Origin: JBEKDJ01 sp050014415
Lineage (GTDB): Bacteria; Desulfobacterota; BSN033; UBA1163
Length of the DNA stretch: 7,464 nucleotides
Assembly (NCBI GenBank): GCA_050014415.1
Contig: JBEKDJ010000234.1
Span: 1 to 7,464, forward strand
Direction: 5' to 3'
Positions 1-5,290 of this stretch are shown here, piece after piece; positions within the stretch are counted from its first letter, which is position 1, and the number at the start of each line of letters is the position of its first letter. A program made the position numbers and the translations under genes. The notes under the pieces were generated by a model. It was not told the DNA's origin. It ran no database searches and was given only the letters and a program-made list of their open reading frames with translations.

Positions 1-389
1 TTCTCGCAGATCTCCTTTGAGTATTCCCACTTCTTCCCCCAATAGTCTATTCCAACAACGCAGGCTCCTTTGTATTTCAGAGCAAGCTTAATAGTGAGTG
101 GGGCATTGCCACAGCCAATGTCAAGCGCCTGCCCAGCCCCATCCCAATCAAGACTGGACAAAAGTATTTCATGAATCTTATCCTGTACATTACCTCCTCG
201 CAGAGAAAAGAGGTAACGAGCATAGGCAAAGTACAGAGAAACCAGGAAGAGCAACCCAAAGAGCACTATCGCAGGGAGAAACAAAAATGCCAATATCAAA
301 AACAGAAGACTCGCGGCCCCGGGTATATAGAGAAATTCCAGGGGAACCCAGTTTCCATAGTTAGGTGTCTCTTTACGGTCTCCAATCAT
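1..389 (-). CDS. Membrane-anchored class I SAM-dependent methyltransferase (3' end outside window)
   Basis: The minus strand is open from an ATG at 389 to the left edge (129 residues seen), so the C-terminus is missing. A strong Shine-Dalgarno (GGAGGAGAGG) sits just upstream. The visible protein starts MIGDRKETPNYGNWVPLEFL, then has a long hydrophobic stretch (about residues 20-58, rich in Leu/Phe/Ala) long enough for two membrane helices. From about residue 85 comes a Rossmann-type motif I, LDIGCGNAPLTIKLA, followed by VVGIDYWG, the acidic end of strand beta-2 that binds the SAM ribose. This order is typical of class I methyltransferases. The substrate cannot be told; a membrane-associated small molecule or lipid is possible. 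It lies 68 bp downstream of the 91-residue gene on the same strand with no terminator between, so the two are probably co-transcribed. The family call is firm; membrane anchoring is likely. Confidence 0.88.
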   Translation of the reverse strand, partial: MIGDRKETPNYGNWVPLEFLYIPGAASLLFLILAFLFLPAIVLFGLLFLVSLYFAYARYLFSLRGGNVQDKIHEILLSSLDWDGAGQALDIGCGNAPLTIKLALKYKGACVVGIDYWGKKWEYSKEICE

Positions 390-457
390 GTCCTCTCCTC
401 CTTTTTCCTTTCTGCCTTGCGAATAACAGCTCAATGACATTCGATGCATGGTCAGGT

Positions 458-733
458 TCATCTATCTTCTTCTACCCATATAGAGTGATCGACCAGACCG
501 AACTCTTTAAGGGCTTGTGCTAGACGGAGACCAAGGCTGCTTCCGTTTTGTTCCGGCTGTTCTGACTCCCAAAGAAGGTGGACGCTCAAGTCAGTTTCGA
601 GAGCGGCATGGTGGTAGGTTTTCATTTCTACCAGTCCGCTTTGACTTAACTTGTTGATCGACAGCAGAAATTCTTCGAGTAACCCAGAACCTTTTCCTGC
701 TGACCGCAGTTTTATAACCTCTAACCACTTCAT
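458..733 (-). CDS. Small unrecognised protein (91 aa), possible ferredoxin-like fold
   Basis: This is an ATG-initiated 91-codon frame with GGAG seven bases before the start, so the start is well supported. I do not recognise a named family. The residue pattern reads as strand (WLEVIKLRSA), helix (LLEEFLLSINKL), strands (LVEMKTYHH, LSVHLLWES), helix (LGLRLAQALKEF) and strand (HSIWVEE). Such alternation is seen in small dimeric alpha/beta-barrel proteins such as antibiotic-biosynthesis-monooxygenase-like domains; this is inference from pattern only. Three histidines (41, 42, 52) and no cysteines are present, with no signal peptide or membrane segment, so it is probably cytosolic. It is the first gene of the minus-strand operon, directly behind a sigma-54-like promoter, and the methyltransferase follows. 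That it is a real gene is supported by the Shine-Dalgarno, the balanced composition and the operon context. Confidence 0.7.
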   Translation of the reverse strand: MKWLEVIKLRSAGKGSGLLEEFLLSINKLSQSGLVEMKTYHHAALETDLSVHLLWESEQPEQNGSSLGLRLAQALKEFGLVDHSIWVEEDR

Positions 734-768
734 TTAAGTTCTCCATCATTGTGTTCTTGAATAACTCT

Positions 769-787
769 ATGCTTGAATCATGCCGGA
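769..787 (-). promoter_or_regulatory. Sigma-54-like -24/-12 promoter for the minus-strand operon
   Basis: Read on the minus strand the element is TCCGGCATGATTCAAGCAT. It has the obligatory GG (783-784) and GC (771-772) separated by exactly 10 bases. It also matches C, A and G of the -24 block and the A/T after GC; the mismatches are the leading T, one C, and TT replaced by AA before GC. Transcription would start near 760, about 26 bases before the ATG at 733 and just upstream of the GGAG. The neighbouring divergent gene encodes a sigma-54 activator, which fits. The match is good but not perfect. Confidence 0.5.
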
Positions 788-834
788 TTGATAAATCTAA
801 TAATGTTAAATGGTTAGAAAAGTGGCCTCCTTCT

Positions 835-876
835 AATTGCCAATATTGGAAAAAATAGTTGTCTTATTCGGCAATT
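835..876. repeat. Long-range inverted repeat AATTGCC / GGCAATT with central CCAATATTGG palindrome
   Basis: AATTGCC at 835-841 is mirrored by GGCAATT at 870-876. The left arm runs into a perfect 10-bp palindrome, CCAATATTGG (840-849). A third related half-site, GGCAAAA, follows at 898-904. The sites lie about 75-145 bp upstream of the predicted start of the minus operon, a usual distance for sigma-54 activator binding sites. Their role as operator or enhancer is inference. Confidence 0.4.
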
Positions 877-887
877 TTGTCTAAAAT
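859..887 (+). promoter_or_regulatory. Sigma-70-like promoter for the sigma-54 activator gene
   Basis: TTGTCT (859-864) and TAAAAT (882-887) are separated by 17 bases, matching the -35 and -10 consensus at 4 and 5 of 6 positions. The predicted start is near 894, which would give a leader of about 90 bases containing the GC-rich hairpin. A palindrome (863-898) covers the spacer and -10, suggesting repression or autoregulation. Confidence 0.45.
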
Positions 888-898
888 TGTGAAATAAG
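863..898. promoter_or_regulatory. 36-bp imperfect palindrome, candidate operator / activator-binding site
   Basis: The left arm CTTATTCGGCAATTTT and the right arm (reverse complement CTTATTTCACAATTTT) match at 13 of 16 positions around a 4-base centre GTCT. It overlaps the -10 region of the activator promoter and lies 104-139 bp upstream of the predicted start of the divergent operon. A Fis-type activator binding here could both repress its own gene and act as enhancer-bound activator for the minus operon. There is no following U-tract, so it is not a terminator. Confidence 0.5.
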
Positions 899-921
899 GC
901 AAAATTATGAGTGTTAATCCA

Positions 922-969
922 CCCCCACCCTCACCCTCCCCCCTCTGAGGGGGAGGGTGAGGGTGGGGG
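922..969. repeat. GC-rich 21-bp hairpin, G-quadruplex-capable, of the CCCTCACCC intergenic type
   Basis: A perfect 21-bp stem (922-942 with 949-969) encloses the 6-base loop CTCTGA. The left arm is made of CCC tracts (CCCCCACCCTCACCC...). The right arm has four G tracts of at least three with loops A, TGA and T, which meets the usual pattern for an intramolecular G-quadruplex on the plus strand and in the mRNA. It ends five bases before the activator's AGGAG. Similar CCCTCACCC-type hairpins occur as scattered repeats between genes in many environmental genomes; copy number here cannot be judged from one window. Confidence 0.8.
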
Positions 970-984
970 GAGTAGGAGTGGGTC

Positions 985-2520
985 ATGAGCATTGACGAAA
1001 ACGATTTCTTTCGTAAGGCAACTATGCAAATCTGCAGCAGTCTGGATTTTGAGATTGCCATGTGGCGCTGTATGCAGTTTCTCAAGGATTTTATGCCGGC
1101 AGATGAAATGTACCTGCATCTGTATGATAGCGGTCTGAGAGCTTTCCGGACGATTGCCGGGGCCACGGCTTCCGGAGGAGAAAAGATGGACCGAATCACC
1201 CCGCTTCCCAAAGAAGACATTGGCACCGCTTTTGGAAAAAGCTTCCAGAGTATGTTTGTCATCAACCGGCCTGAGTTGGAGCCGGGCCTTCAATATATGC
1301 TGCAATACTATGGGAGACCGGACACGTCAGCCTTGATTCGGTTTCTGGAAGTGGAGGGTAAAAAATTAGGGCTTCTTGTTCTGCTGGCTGAAGGGAGAGA
1401 TCGATTTTCGGAGGAGCATGCCCGGTTGTTTTCGCTGTTAAACGAACCTTTCGCCATTGCCCTTTCCGATACACTTAAACATCAAGAGATCCTCAGGCTA
1501 AAAGACCTGTTGGCTGACGACAACCGGTATCTCCATCGCGAACTTCTGCATCTGTCCGGAGATGAGATCGTTGGTGCGGACTTTGGGCTGAAGGGGGTTA
1601 TGGCGATGGTCCGGCAAGTTGCCTCTCTTAGCAGTCCAGTTTTGCTGCTGGGAGAAACAGGAGTGGGTAAAGATGTCATTGCCAATGCGATCCATTATTC
1701 ATCTCCCCGAAAAGATGGTCCTTTTATCAAAGTCAATTGCGGAGCGATTCCGGAAACACTCTTAGACAGCGAACTTTTTGGACATGAGAAGGGGGCTTTT
1801 ACCGGAGCCCTTTCTCAAAAGCGTGGGCGTTTTGAGAGGGCCAATGGTGGGACCCTCTTTCTTGATGAAATCGGCGAACTGCCGCCGCAGGCTCAGGTCA
1901 GAATGCTGCGCGTATTGCAATATAAAGAAATCGAACGGGTAGGAGGGACAAATACTATCTCAGTAGATATCAGACTCATTGTTGCCACGAACCGAAACCT
2001 GGAAGAGATGGTCAAAGCAAAGCAGTTCCGAGAGGATTTATGGTTTCGCCTCAATGTCTTTCCCATTCGCGTTCCACCTTTAAAGGAAAGGAGTGGAGAT
2101 ATTCCTGCATTGGTGCATCACTTTATAAAACGAAAATCCAGGGAGCTGAAACTTCAGTCACCCCCTCCACTTGCGCCCGGGGTCATAGACCGGCTGATGG
2201 CCTATCATTGGCCGGGGAATGTGCGGGAGTTAGAAAATGTCATTGAACGGGCGTTGATTTTAAGTAAAGGGACTTCTCTTGTTTTCGATGATTTAATTGG
2301 GGAAAAACGAGATGAAAGTTCATTCGTCACTGATGGAATTCAGGAAACACCGCTTAAACTGAATGAGGCCATGTCCCAACATATTCGTCGAGTGTTGAAA
2401 ATGACAAAAGGGAAAGTACACGGAAAAGGAGGAGCCGCTGAAGTGCTCGGGATCAATCCAAGCACTCTTAGAAACAGAATGAATCAATTGGGAATTCCTT
2501 ATGGTAGAAAAGCAGTGTGA
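985..2520 (+). CDS. GAF-domain sigma-54-dependent transcriptional activator (NtrC/FhlA-type)
   Basis: This 511-residue bacterial enhancer-binding protein starts at an ATG with AGGAG (974-978) six bases upstream. Residues about 10-165 form a GAF-type sensory domain; there is no receiver domain. A linker (about 165-190) leads to the AAA+ domain with Walker A GETGVGKD (223-230), the sigma-54-contacting loop GAFTGA (270-275), Walker B TLFLDE (290-295), the ATN sensor I (334-336), the arginine-finger segment FREDLWFRLNVFP (348-360) and sensor II WPGNVREL (409-416). The C-terminus (about 455-511) is a Fis-type helix-turn-helix containing GGAAEVLGINPSTLRNRM. It hydrolyses ATP to open sigma-54 promoter complexes. 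All catalytic motifs are intact, so it should be active. The effector bound by GAF is unknown. Likely targets are the divergent minus operon and possibly the downstream phosphoesterase operon. Confidence 0.95.
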   Translation: MSIDENDFFRKATMQICSSLDFEIAMWRCMQFLKDFMPADEMYLHLYDSGLRAFRTIAGATASGGEKMDRITPLPKEDIGTAFGKSFQSMFVINRPELEPGLQYMLQYYGRPDTSALIRFLEVEGKKLGLLVLLAEGRDRFSEEHARLFSLLNEPFAIALSDTLKHQEILRLKDLLADDNRYLHRELLHLSGDEIVGADFGLKGVMAMVRQVASLSSPVLLLGETGVGKDVIANAIHYSSPRKDGPFIKVNCGAIPETLLDSELFGHEKGAFTGALSQKRGRFERANGGTLFLDEIGELPPQAQVRMLRVLQYKEIERVGGTNTISVDIRLIVATNRNLEEMVKAKQFREDLWFRLNVFPIRVPPLKERSGDIPALVHHFIKRKSRELKLQSPPPLAPGVIDRLMAYHWPGNVRELENVIERALILSKGTSLVFDDLIGEKRDESSFVTDGIQETPLKLNEAMSQHIRRVLKMTKGKVHGKGGAAEVLGINPSTLRNRMNQLGIPYGRKAV

Positions 2521-2895
2521 TAGAAGTGATAGAAGCTAATATGAGAGATCTTCTCCCTTACTAAATGCTTCACCTATCGCCATATGGCTCCGTTAACCCC
2601 TTTTCACAAAACCCTTTGCAATCCCTTGCCACAGAGTATAGTTGATCCTCTGCAATCTTCGTGGGGCGATTCACCTTCTGATGTCAATGCCTAATTACCG
2701 GTGGCTACCCACCCATTATCTTCCTTTGCGAAAGTTGAAGTATTTAGGATCAGAAAATACATAGTTCGTCCCATTGATCCTCCTTATCTCCAGTCTGTAT
2801 GCTAGATGATGAACAAAATGGGGAACAGACTGCCTTAGAGTTTTTCGTAAACTTAAAGGAATGGGCGCTAAACTTGACCTGGAGAGGAGGGGTTT
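2521..2895. other. Intergenic stretch, no supported gene
   Basis: No convincing gene is seen here. A 27-codon minus-strand frame (2691-2774) has a strong AAGGAGG before its ATG, but is too short and unlike anything I recognise. The activator stop is a double stop (TGA TAG) inside a tandem 9-bp repeat GTGATAGAA (2517-2534). No clear terminator follows the activator gene, so read-through into the downstream operon is possible. A weak sigma-54-like element lies at 2819-2834 and a weak -35/-10 pair at 2735-2763 (TTGAAG, 17 bases, TACATA). Confidence 0.5.
2819..2834 (+). promoter_or_regulatory. Weak sigma-54-like element upstream of the phosphoesterase operon
   Basis: TGGGGAACAGACTGCC has GG (2820-2821) and GC (2832-2833) exactly 10 bases apart, but most other consensus bases are missing. 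A start near 2845 would leave a leader of about 50 bases before the ATG at 2896. Spacing and location are right and the neighbour is a sigma-54 activator, but a GG-N10-GC pair alone occurs often by chance. Confidence 0.2.
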
Positions 2896-3798
2896 ATGAG
2901 AATCGACAGACGAGATTTCTTAAAACTGGCGGGCTTTGGCAGTGTAGTTTATGCCTCGGGCTTTGGCCCGTTGGGCAATCTGGCCAACACGGCGTTAGCC
3001 GCAGCAGATGATTTCTTTTTCGTCCAATTGTCAGACACACACTGGGGATTCACTGGCCCCGCAGTGAACCCGGATTCGACCGGGACTCTCAAGAAAGCCA
3101 TTGCAGCGGTCAACAGCCTGAACGATCAGCCGGACTTCATCATGTTTACCGGCGATCTAACTCACGTGACTGATGACGATCAGGATCGCAGAATACGCCT
3201 GGCCGGGTTCCGCAATATCATCAGAGATCTGAAGGTGAAAGAGATTAGATTCATGCCCGGGGAGCACGATGCTGGACTGGATGAGGGAGAGGCCTTCAAG
3301 GAGTTTTTCGGGGAAACCCATTACACCTTTGACTATAAGTGGATTCACTTCATCGTCTTGGATAATGTTTCAGATCCGACATCGGCGATTGGAGAAGATC
3401 AATTGGAATGGATGAACGCCGATCTGAAGCAACTTAACAAAGACTCGCCCATTGTAGTCTTCACTCATCGTCCTCTATTTGATTTGTATCCGGACTGGGA
3501 CTGGTACACACGAGACGGGGCTAAGGCCGTAAAGCTACTTATGGGCTATTCCAATGTCACGGTCTTTTACGGGCATATCCATCAGGAGCACCACCATCAG
3601 ACCGGGCACATCGCCCATAATGCTGCAAAAGGATTGATGTTTCCTTTGCCTGCCCTAGGTTCGGTCCCTGTAAAAAATCCAATCCCTTGGAATGCTGCCG
3701 AGCCTTATAAGGGGCTGGGATTCCGCAGAGTGGAGGCTAAGGTTAAACAAGCTAGATATGAGATTACTGAATTCGGCGTGAAAGGAGAAAAGCTATGA
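2896..3798 (+). CDS. Tat-exported calcineurin-like metallophosphoesterase
   Basis: The 300-residue protein starts at an ATG preceded by AGGAGG with a 5-base spacer. The N-terminus carries a twin-arginine motif (DRRDFLK, residues 4-10), a hydrophobic segment and a likely cleavage after ALA near residue 35, so it is folded before export and acts outside the inner membrane. The metallophosphoesterase motifs follow in order: SDTH (D47, H49), GDLTH (D87), GEHD (122-125, in place of the usual GNHD/E), FTHRP (H191) and GHIH (226-229). A dinuclear metal site is expected, though the metal-bridging Asn is replaced by Glu123. Substrate is unknown: a phosphomono- or diester, or a nucleotide. Its last four bases overlap the start of the cupredoxin gene, so the two are translationally coupled and probably act in the same compartment. 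Confidence 0.92.
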   Translation: MRIDRRDFLKLAGFGSVVYASGFGPLGNLANTALAAADDFFFVQLSDTHWGFTGPAVNPDSTGTLKKAIAAVNSLNDQPDFIMFTGDLTHVTDDDQDRRIRLAGFRNIIRDLKVKEIRFMPGEHDAGLDEGEAFKEFFGETHYTFDYKWIHFIVLDNVSDPTSAIGEDQLEWMNADLKQLNKDSPIVVFTHRPLFDLYPDWDWYTRDGAKAVKLLMGYSNVTVFYGHIHQEHHHQTGHIAHNAAKGLMFPLPALGSVPVKNPIPWNAAEPYKGLGFRRVEAKVKQARYEITEFGVKGEKL

Positions 3799-4157
3799 AA
3801 TCGGCGAAGTCCCGGCTGCTGATTATCGGCATCTCAATGATGCTGTTTCTTACGGGAACTTACATTTTTGCTGAAGAGTCGGAGCAAGTGATTCAGATAA
3901 CGGCCAAAAGGTTTGAATACTCGCCTAAGGAGTTTACTGTGAAGAAAGGGGTACCAGTGGTATTGCAATTCACTTCGCTGGACAGGTTGCATGGATTCAA
4001 TTGTCCGGGTCTGGGAGTCCGTCTGGACATTCGTCCAGGAAAAGTGAACACGCTGCGGTTTGTTCCACAGAAATCAGGCACTTTTCCTTTTCACTGCGAT
4101 AACTTTTGTGGAAGCGGGCATGAAAAAATGACAGGGGCGATCACTGTCACAGAATAG
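3795..4157 (+). CDS. Stand-alone CuA-type cupredoxin (COX2-like periplasmic domain)
   Basis: The 120-residue protein starts at the ATGA overlap with the phosphoesterase stop; AAGGAG lies seven bases upstream. Residues 7-26 are a hydrophobic signal peptide or anchor (cleavage possible after IFA), with no lipobox cysteine. The rest is a beta-sandwich cupredoxin: an EYSPKEFTVKKG strand pattern, then His66 in LDRLHGF, and HCDNFCGSGHEKMTG at 100-114. C101-x3-C105-x3-H109-x2-M112 plus His66 is the complete binuclear CuA ligand set of cytochrome oxidase subunit II and nitrous oxide reductase. It lacks the two-helix hairpin of true COX2, and no oxidase subunit I is nearby. Likely roles are electron transfer or copper handling in the periplasm. 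Low-identity COX2-like domains of this kind are often annotated simply as cupredoxin. Confidence 0.92.
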   Translation: MKSAKSRLLIIGISMMLFLTGTYIFAEESEQVIQITAKRFEYSPKEFTVKKGVPVVLQFTSLDRLHGFNCPGLGVRLDIRPGKVNTLRFVPQKSGTFPFHCDNFCGSGHEKMTGAITVTE

Positions 4158-4170
4158 GCCTTTGATTCAG

Positions 4171-4193
4171 TTAGGGCAAGCAAGCCTAATTTT
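4171..4193 (+). terminator. Weak stem-loop after the cupredoxin gene
   Basis: TTAGGGC (4171-4177) pairs with GCCTAA (4184-4189) with one bulged G, followed by TTTTC. It starts 13 bases after the cupredoxin stop. The stem is short and AT-rich, so at best it attenuates read-through to the membrane-protein gene. Confidence 0.25.
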
Positions 4194-4319
4194 CGCACCC
4201 GTGATATCGGACAGAGGAATCTTGTGGCAGTGACTACGACCTTTACCCATAGCGTCAAGCGGGGCCGCGTTTTTGGCTTGTGAAAGAATCATTTCCTTGT
4301 GTGGCTGAAGGAGAAAGGA

Positions 4320-4874
4320 ATGAACTCGGCAAAGGTGCGGATCATCCATCGTCGTCTAGGAATCTCAATGGCTTGCTTTTTGGTCGTGCAAGCAATAGCC
4401 GGGATGTTCATGAGCATAGGAAGGTTGGTTTCTGTTGACATGTCACCTGCCTACAATGTTCTGTATTTTATCCATGCTGATTGGAATCCCTTAGGAAGTT
4501 TCTATCGGGTTGTCTTGGGACTTGCTACCGCTTTGCAAGGGGTCTTGGGTATGATAATCCTCCTGAAGCCCTTTCGTTTCAAAAAGAAAGAAGATACGTC
4601 CTTTCCGCCTCTGGATCAGCTAGATCCATTTAGCAAGGAGGTTTCTATGCGTGCTCTAAGTTTTGCCGCGGATATTCGGCCACTCTTTCGGGACAGAGAT
4701 ATCAAGGCCATGGAACCGATGGGGATCGATCTCTCCTCCTACAAGGATGTGAAAAAACACGCTCAGGATATATATGCCCGGCTTTCTGCTAAAGAAATGC
4801 CCTGCGATGGGCCATGGACCGATGACCATGTACAAAAACTCAAGGATTGGATGGAGAGCGGGCTGGAGCCGTGA
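4320..4874 (+). CDS. Two-helix membrane protein with C-terminal heme-less cytochrome-like domain
   Basis: The frame could start at GTG 4299, but ATG 4320 is chosen because AAGGAG (4308-4313) sits six bases before it; this gives 184 residues. RIIHRRLG leads into membrane helix 1 (about 13-35), a loop with YFIHADWNPLGS (49-60), and helix 2 (about 62-82) followed by a basic FRFKKKE stop. This layout resembles PepSY-associated or cytochrome b-like membrane segments; His10 and His52 could be heme ligands, which is inference. Residues 113-184 (LSFAADIRPLFRDRDIKAM... MPCDGPWTDDH) match a small widespread domain that looks like a cytochrome c module but has no CXXCH and a single Cys162. Its function is not known to me. 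A second start (AAGGAGG then ATG at 4647) precedes exactly this domain. It lies 162 bp after the cupredoxin gene and probably belongs to the same envelope redox unit. Confidence 0.78.
   Translation: MNSAKVRIIHRRLGISMACFLVVQAIAGMFMSIGRLVSVDMSPAYNVLYFIHADWNPLGSFYRVVLGLATALQGVLGMIILLKPFRFKKKEDTSFPPLDQLDPFSKEVSMRALSFAADIRPLFRDRDIKAMEPMGIDLSSYKDVKKHAQDIYARLSAKEMPCDGPWTDDHVQKLKDWMESGLEP
4635..4649 (+). promoter_or_regulatory. Internal Shine-Dalgarno and ATG at a domain boundary
   Basis: AAGGAGG (4635-4641), five bases, then ATG (4647-4649) lie in frame inside the membrane-protein gene and match an ideal ribosome binding site. Initiation here would give a 75-residue soluble protein consisting of the C-terminal domain alone. 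The in-frame residues are SKEVSM, so the site could also arise from Lys-Glu coding by chance. Confidence 0.4.
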
Positions 4875-4893
4875 ATCTTGGATGAAGATTCAC
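4871..4893 (+). terminator. Hairpin at the end of the membrane-protein gene
   Basis: GTGAATCTT (4871-4879) and AAGATTCAC (4885-4893) form a perfect 9-bp stem with a 5-base loop, and the stop codon lies inside the left arm. No U-tract follows, so it is more likely an mRNA-end protector or inefficient terminator. A second small stem (TTGCAC 4899-4904 with GTGCAA 4914-4919) follows. Confidence 0.4.
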
Positions 4894-5184
4894 TGACATT
4901 GCACTGCCTTTTGGTGCAAATACGTAATGACCGTTGACAGACGCGCCATAGTCTCTCGGCGAGTGTTGGCACCTACGAAATCTCTTCAGGAAGCTGCGGA
5001 TAAGCTCTAAGTCAACTCTGCTTTTCTTTGGGGAGTCGATCATCTCCGCGGCCACCTGCCGGCCTGTCTTCACTTGAGGGATAACCCTGAGATCCCTACA
5101 AAACAGATGCCCCGTCCTCTCTCCTCTTATAGATCTGGTGCAAAGCAGAAGGAAAGCGCTTGTCCTTTTGAACGCCTGCCACTC

Positions 5185-5214
5185 TTGACGTGTGAGCCAG
5201 ATTTTGTTTATATT
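5185..5214 (+). promoter_or_regulatory. Sigma-70-like promoter for the HD-GYP gene
   Basis: TTGACG (5185-5190) and TATATT (5209-5214) are 18 bases apart and match the consensus at 5 of 6 and 4-5 of 6 positions. The start would be near 5221, leaving a leader of about 70 bases. This is the best housekeeping-type promoter in the window and makes the HD-GYP gene its own transcription unit. Confidence 0.55.
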
Positions 5215-5241
5215 GAAACCTGTTCAAGAAGGTTTTTATGA

Positions 5242-5261
5242 AGTTGACTCAAAATTCAACT
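5242..5261 (+). promoter_or_regulatory. Inverted repeat in the HD-GYP leader
   Basis: AGTTGA (5242-5247) and TCAACT (5256-5261) are perfect inverted arms around 8 bases. It lies about 20 bases after the predicted start, where a repressor operator or a small leader hairpin would act. Function is inference. Confidence 0.3.
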
Positions 5262-5290
5262 GAATTCGGCACACCCCGGGAGGAGAAAAG

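Larger units (their letters stand above)
4875..5290. other. Intergenic region before the HD-GYP gene
   Basis: No plus-strand gene is seen. The minus strand has one frame without stops from 5223 to 4842 (about 127 codons), containing HLFCRDLRVIPQVKTGRQVA and SPKKSRVDLELIRSFLKRF. This reads more like protein than noise, but it has no good start, overlaps the end of the upstream gene and carries the promoter of the next gene; a decayed gene is possible. The last 110 bases hold the promoter and inverted repeat listed separately. Confidence 0.4.

Noticed and set aside
98..437. Two plus-strand 88-codon frames
   Set aside because: They are antisense to the methyltransferase, whose motif I and strong Shine-Dalgarno fix the coding strand.
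922..969. GC hairpin as an intrinsic terminator or a CRISPR repeat
   Set aside because: No U-tract follows on either strand and there is only one copy here, with no spacers.
864..1305. Minus-strand frames of 124-133 codons across the activator start
   Set aside because: They are antisense to a strongly supported GAF domain, run through the GC hairpin as low-complexity Pro/His/Gly residues, and have no ribosome binding site.
2517..2534. Tandem 9-bp repeat GTGATAGAA at the activator stop
   Set aside because: Only two copies, low complexity; it just gives a double stop and is probably a small slippage duplication.
2691..2774. 27-codon minus-strand frame with an AAGGAGG before its ATG
   Set aside because: Very short, no recognisable product, and no context that needs it; the Shine-Dalgarno alone is not enough.
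4299..4319. Upstream GTG start for the membrane protein
   Set aside because: No ribosome binding site fits it, and its codons contain the AAGGAG that serves the ATG at 4320.
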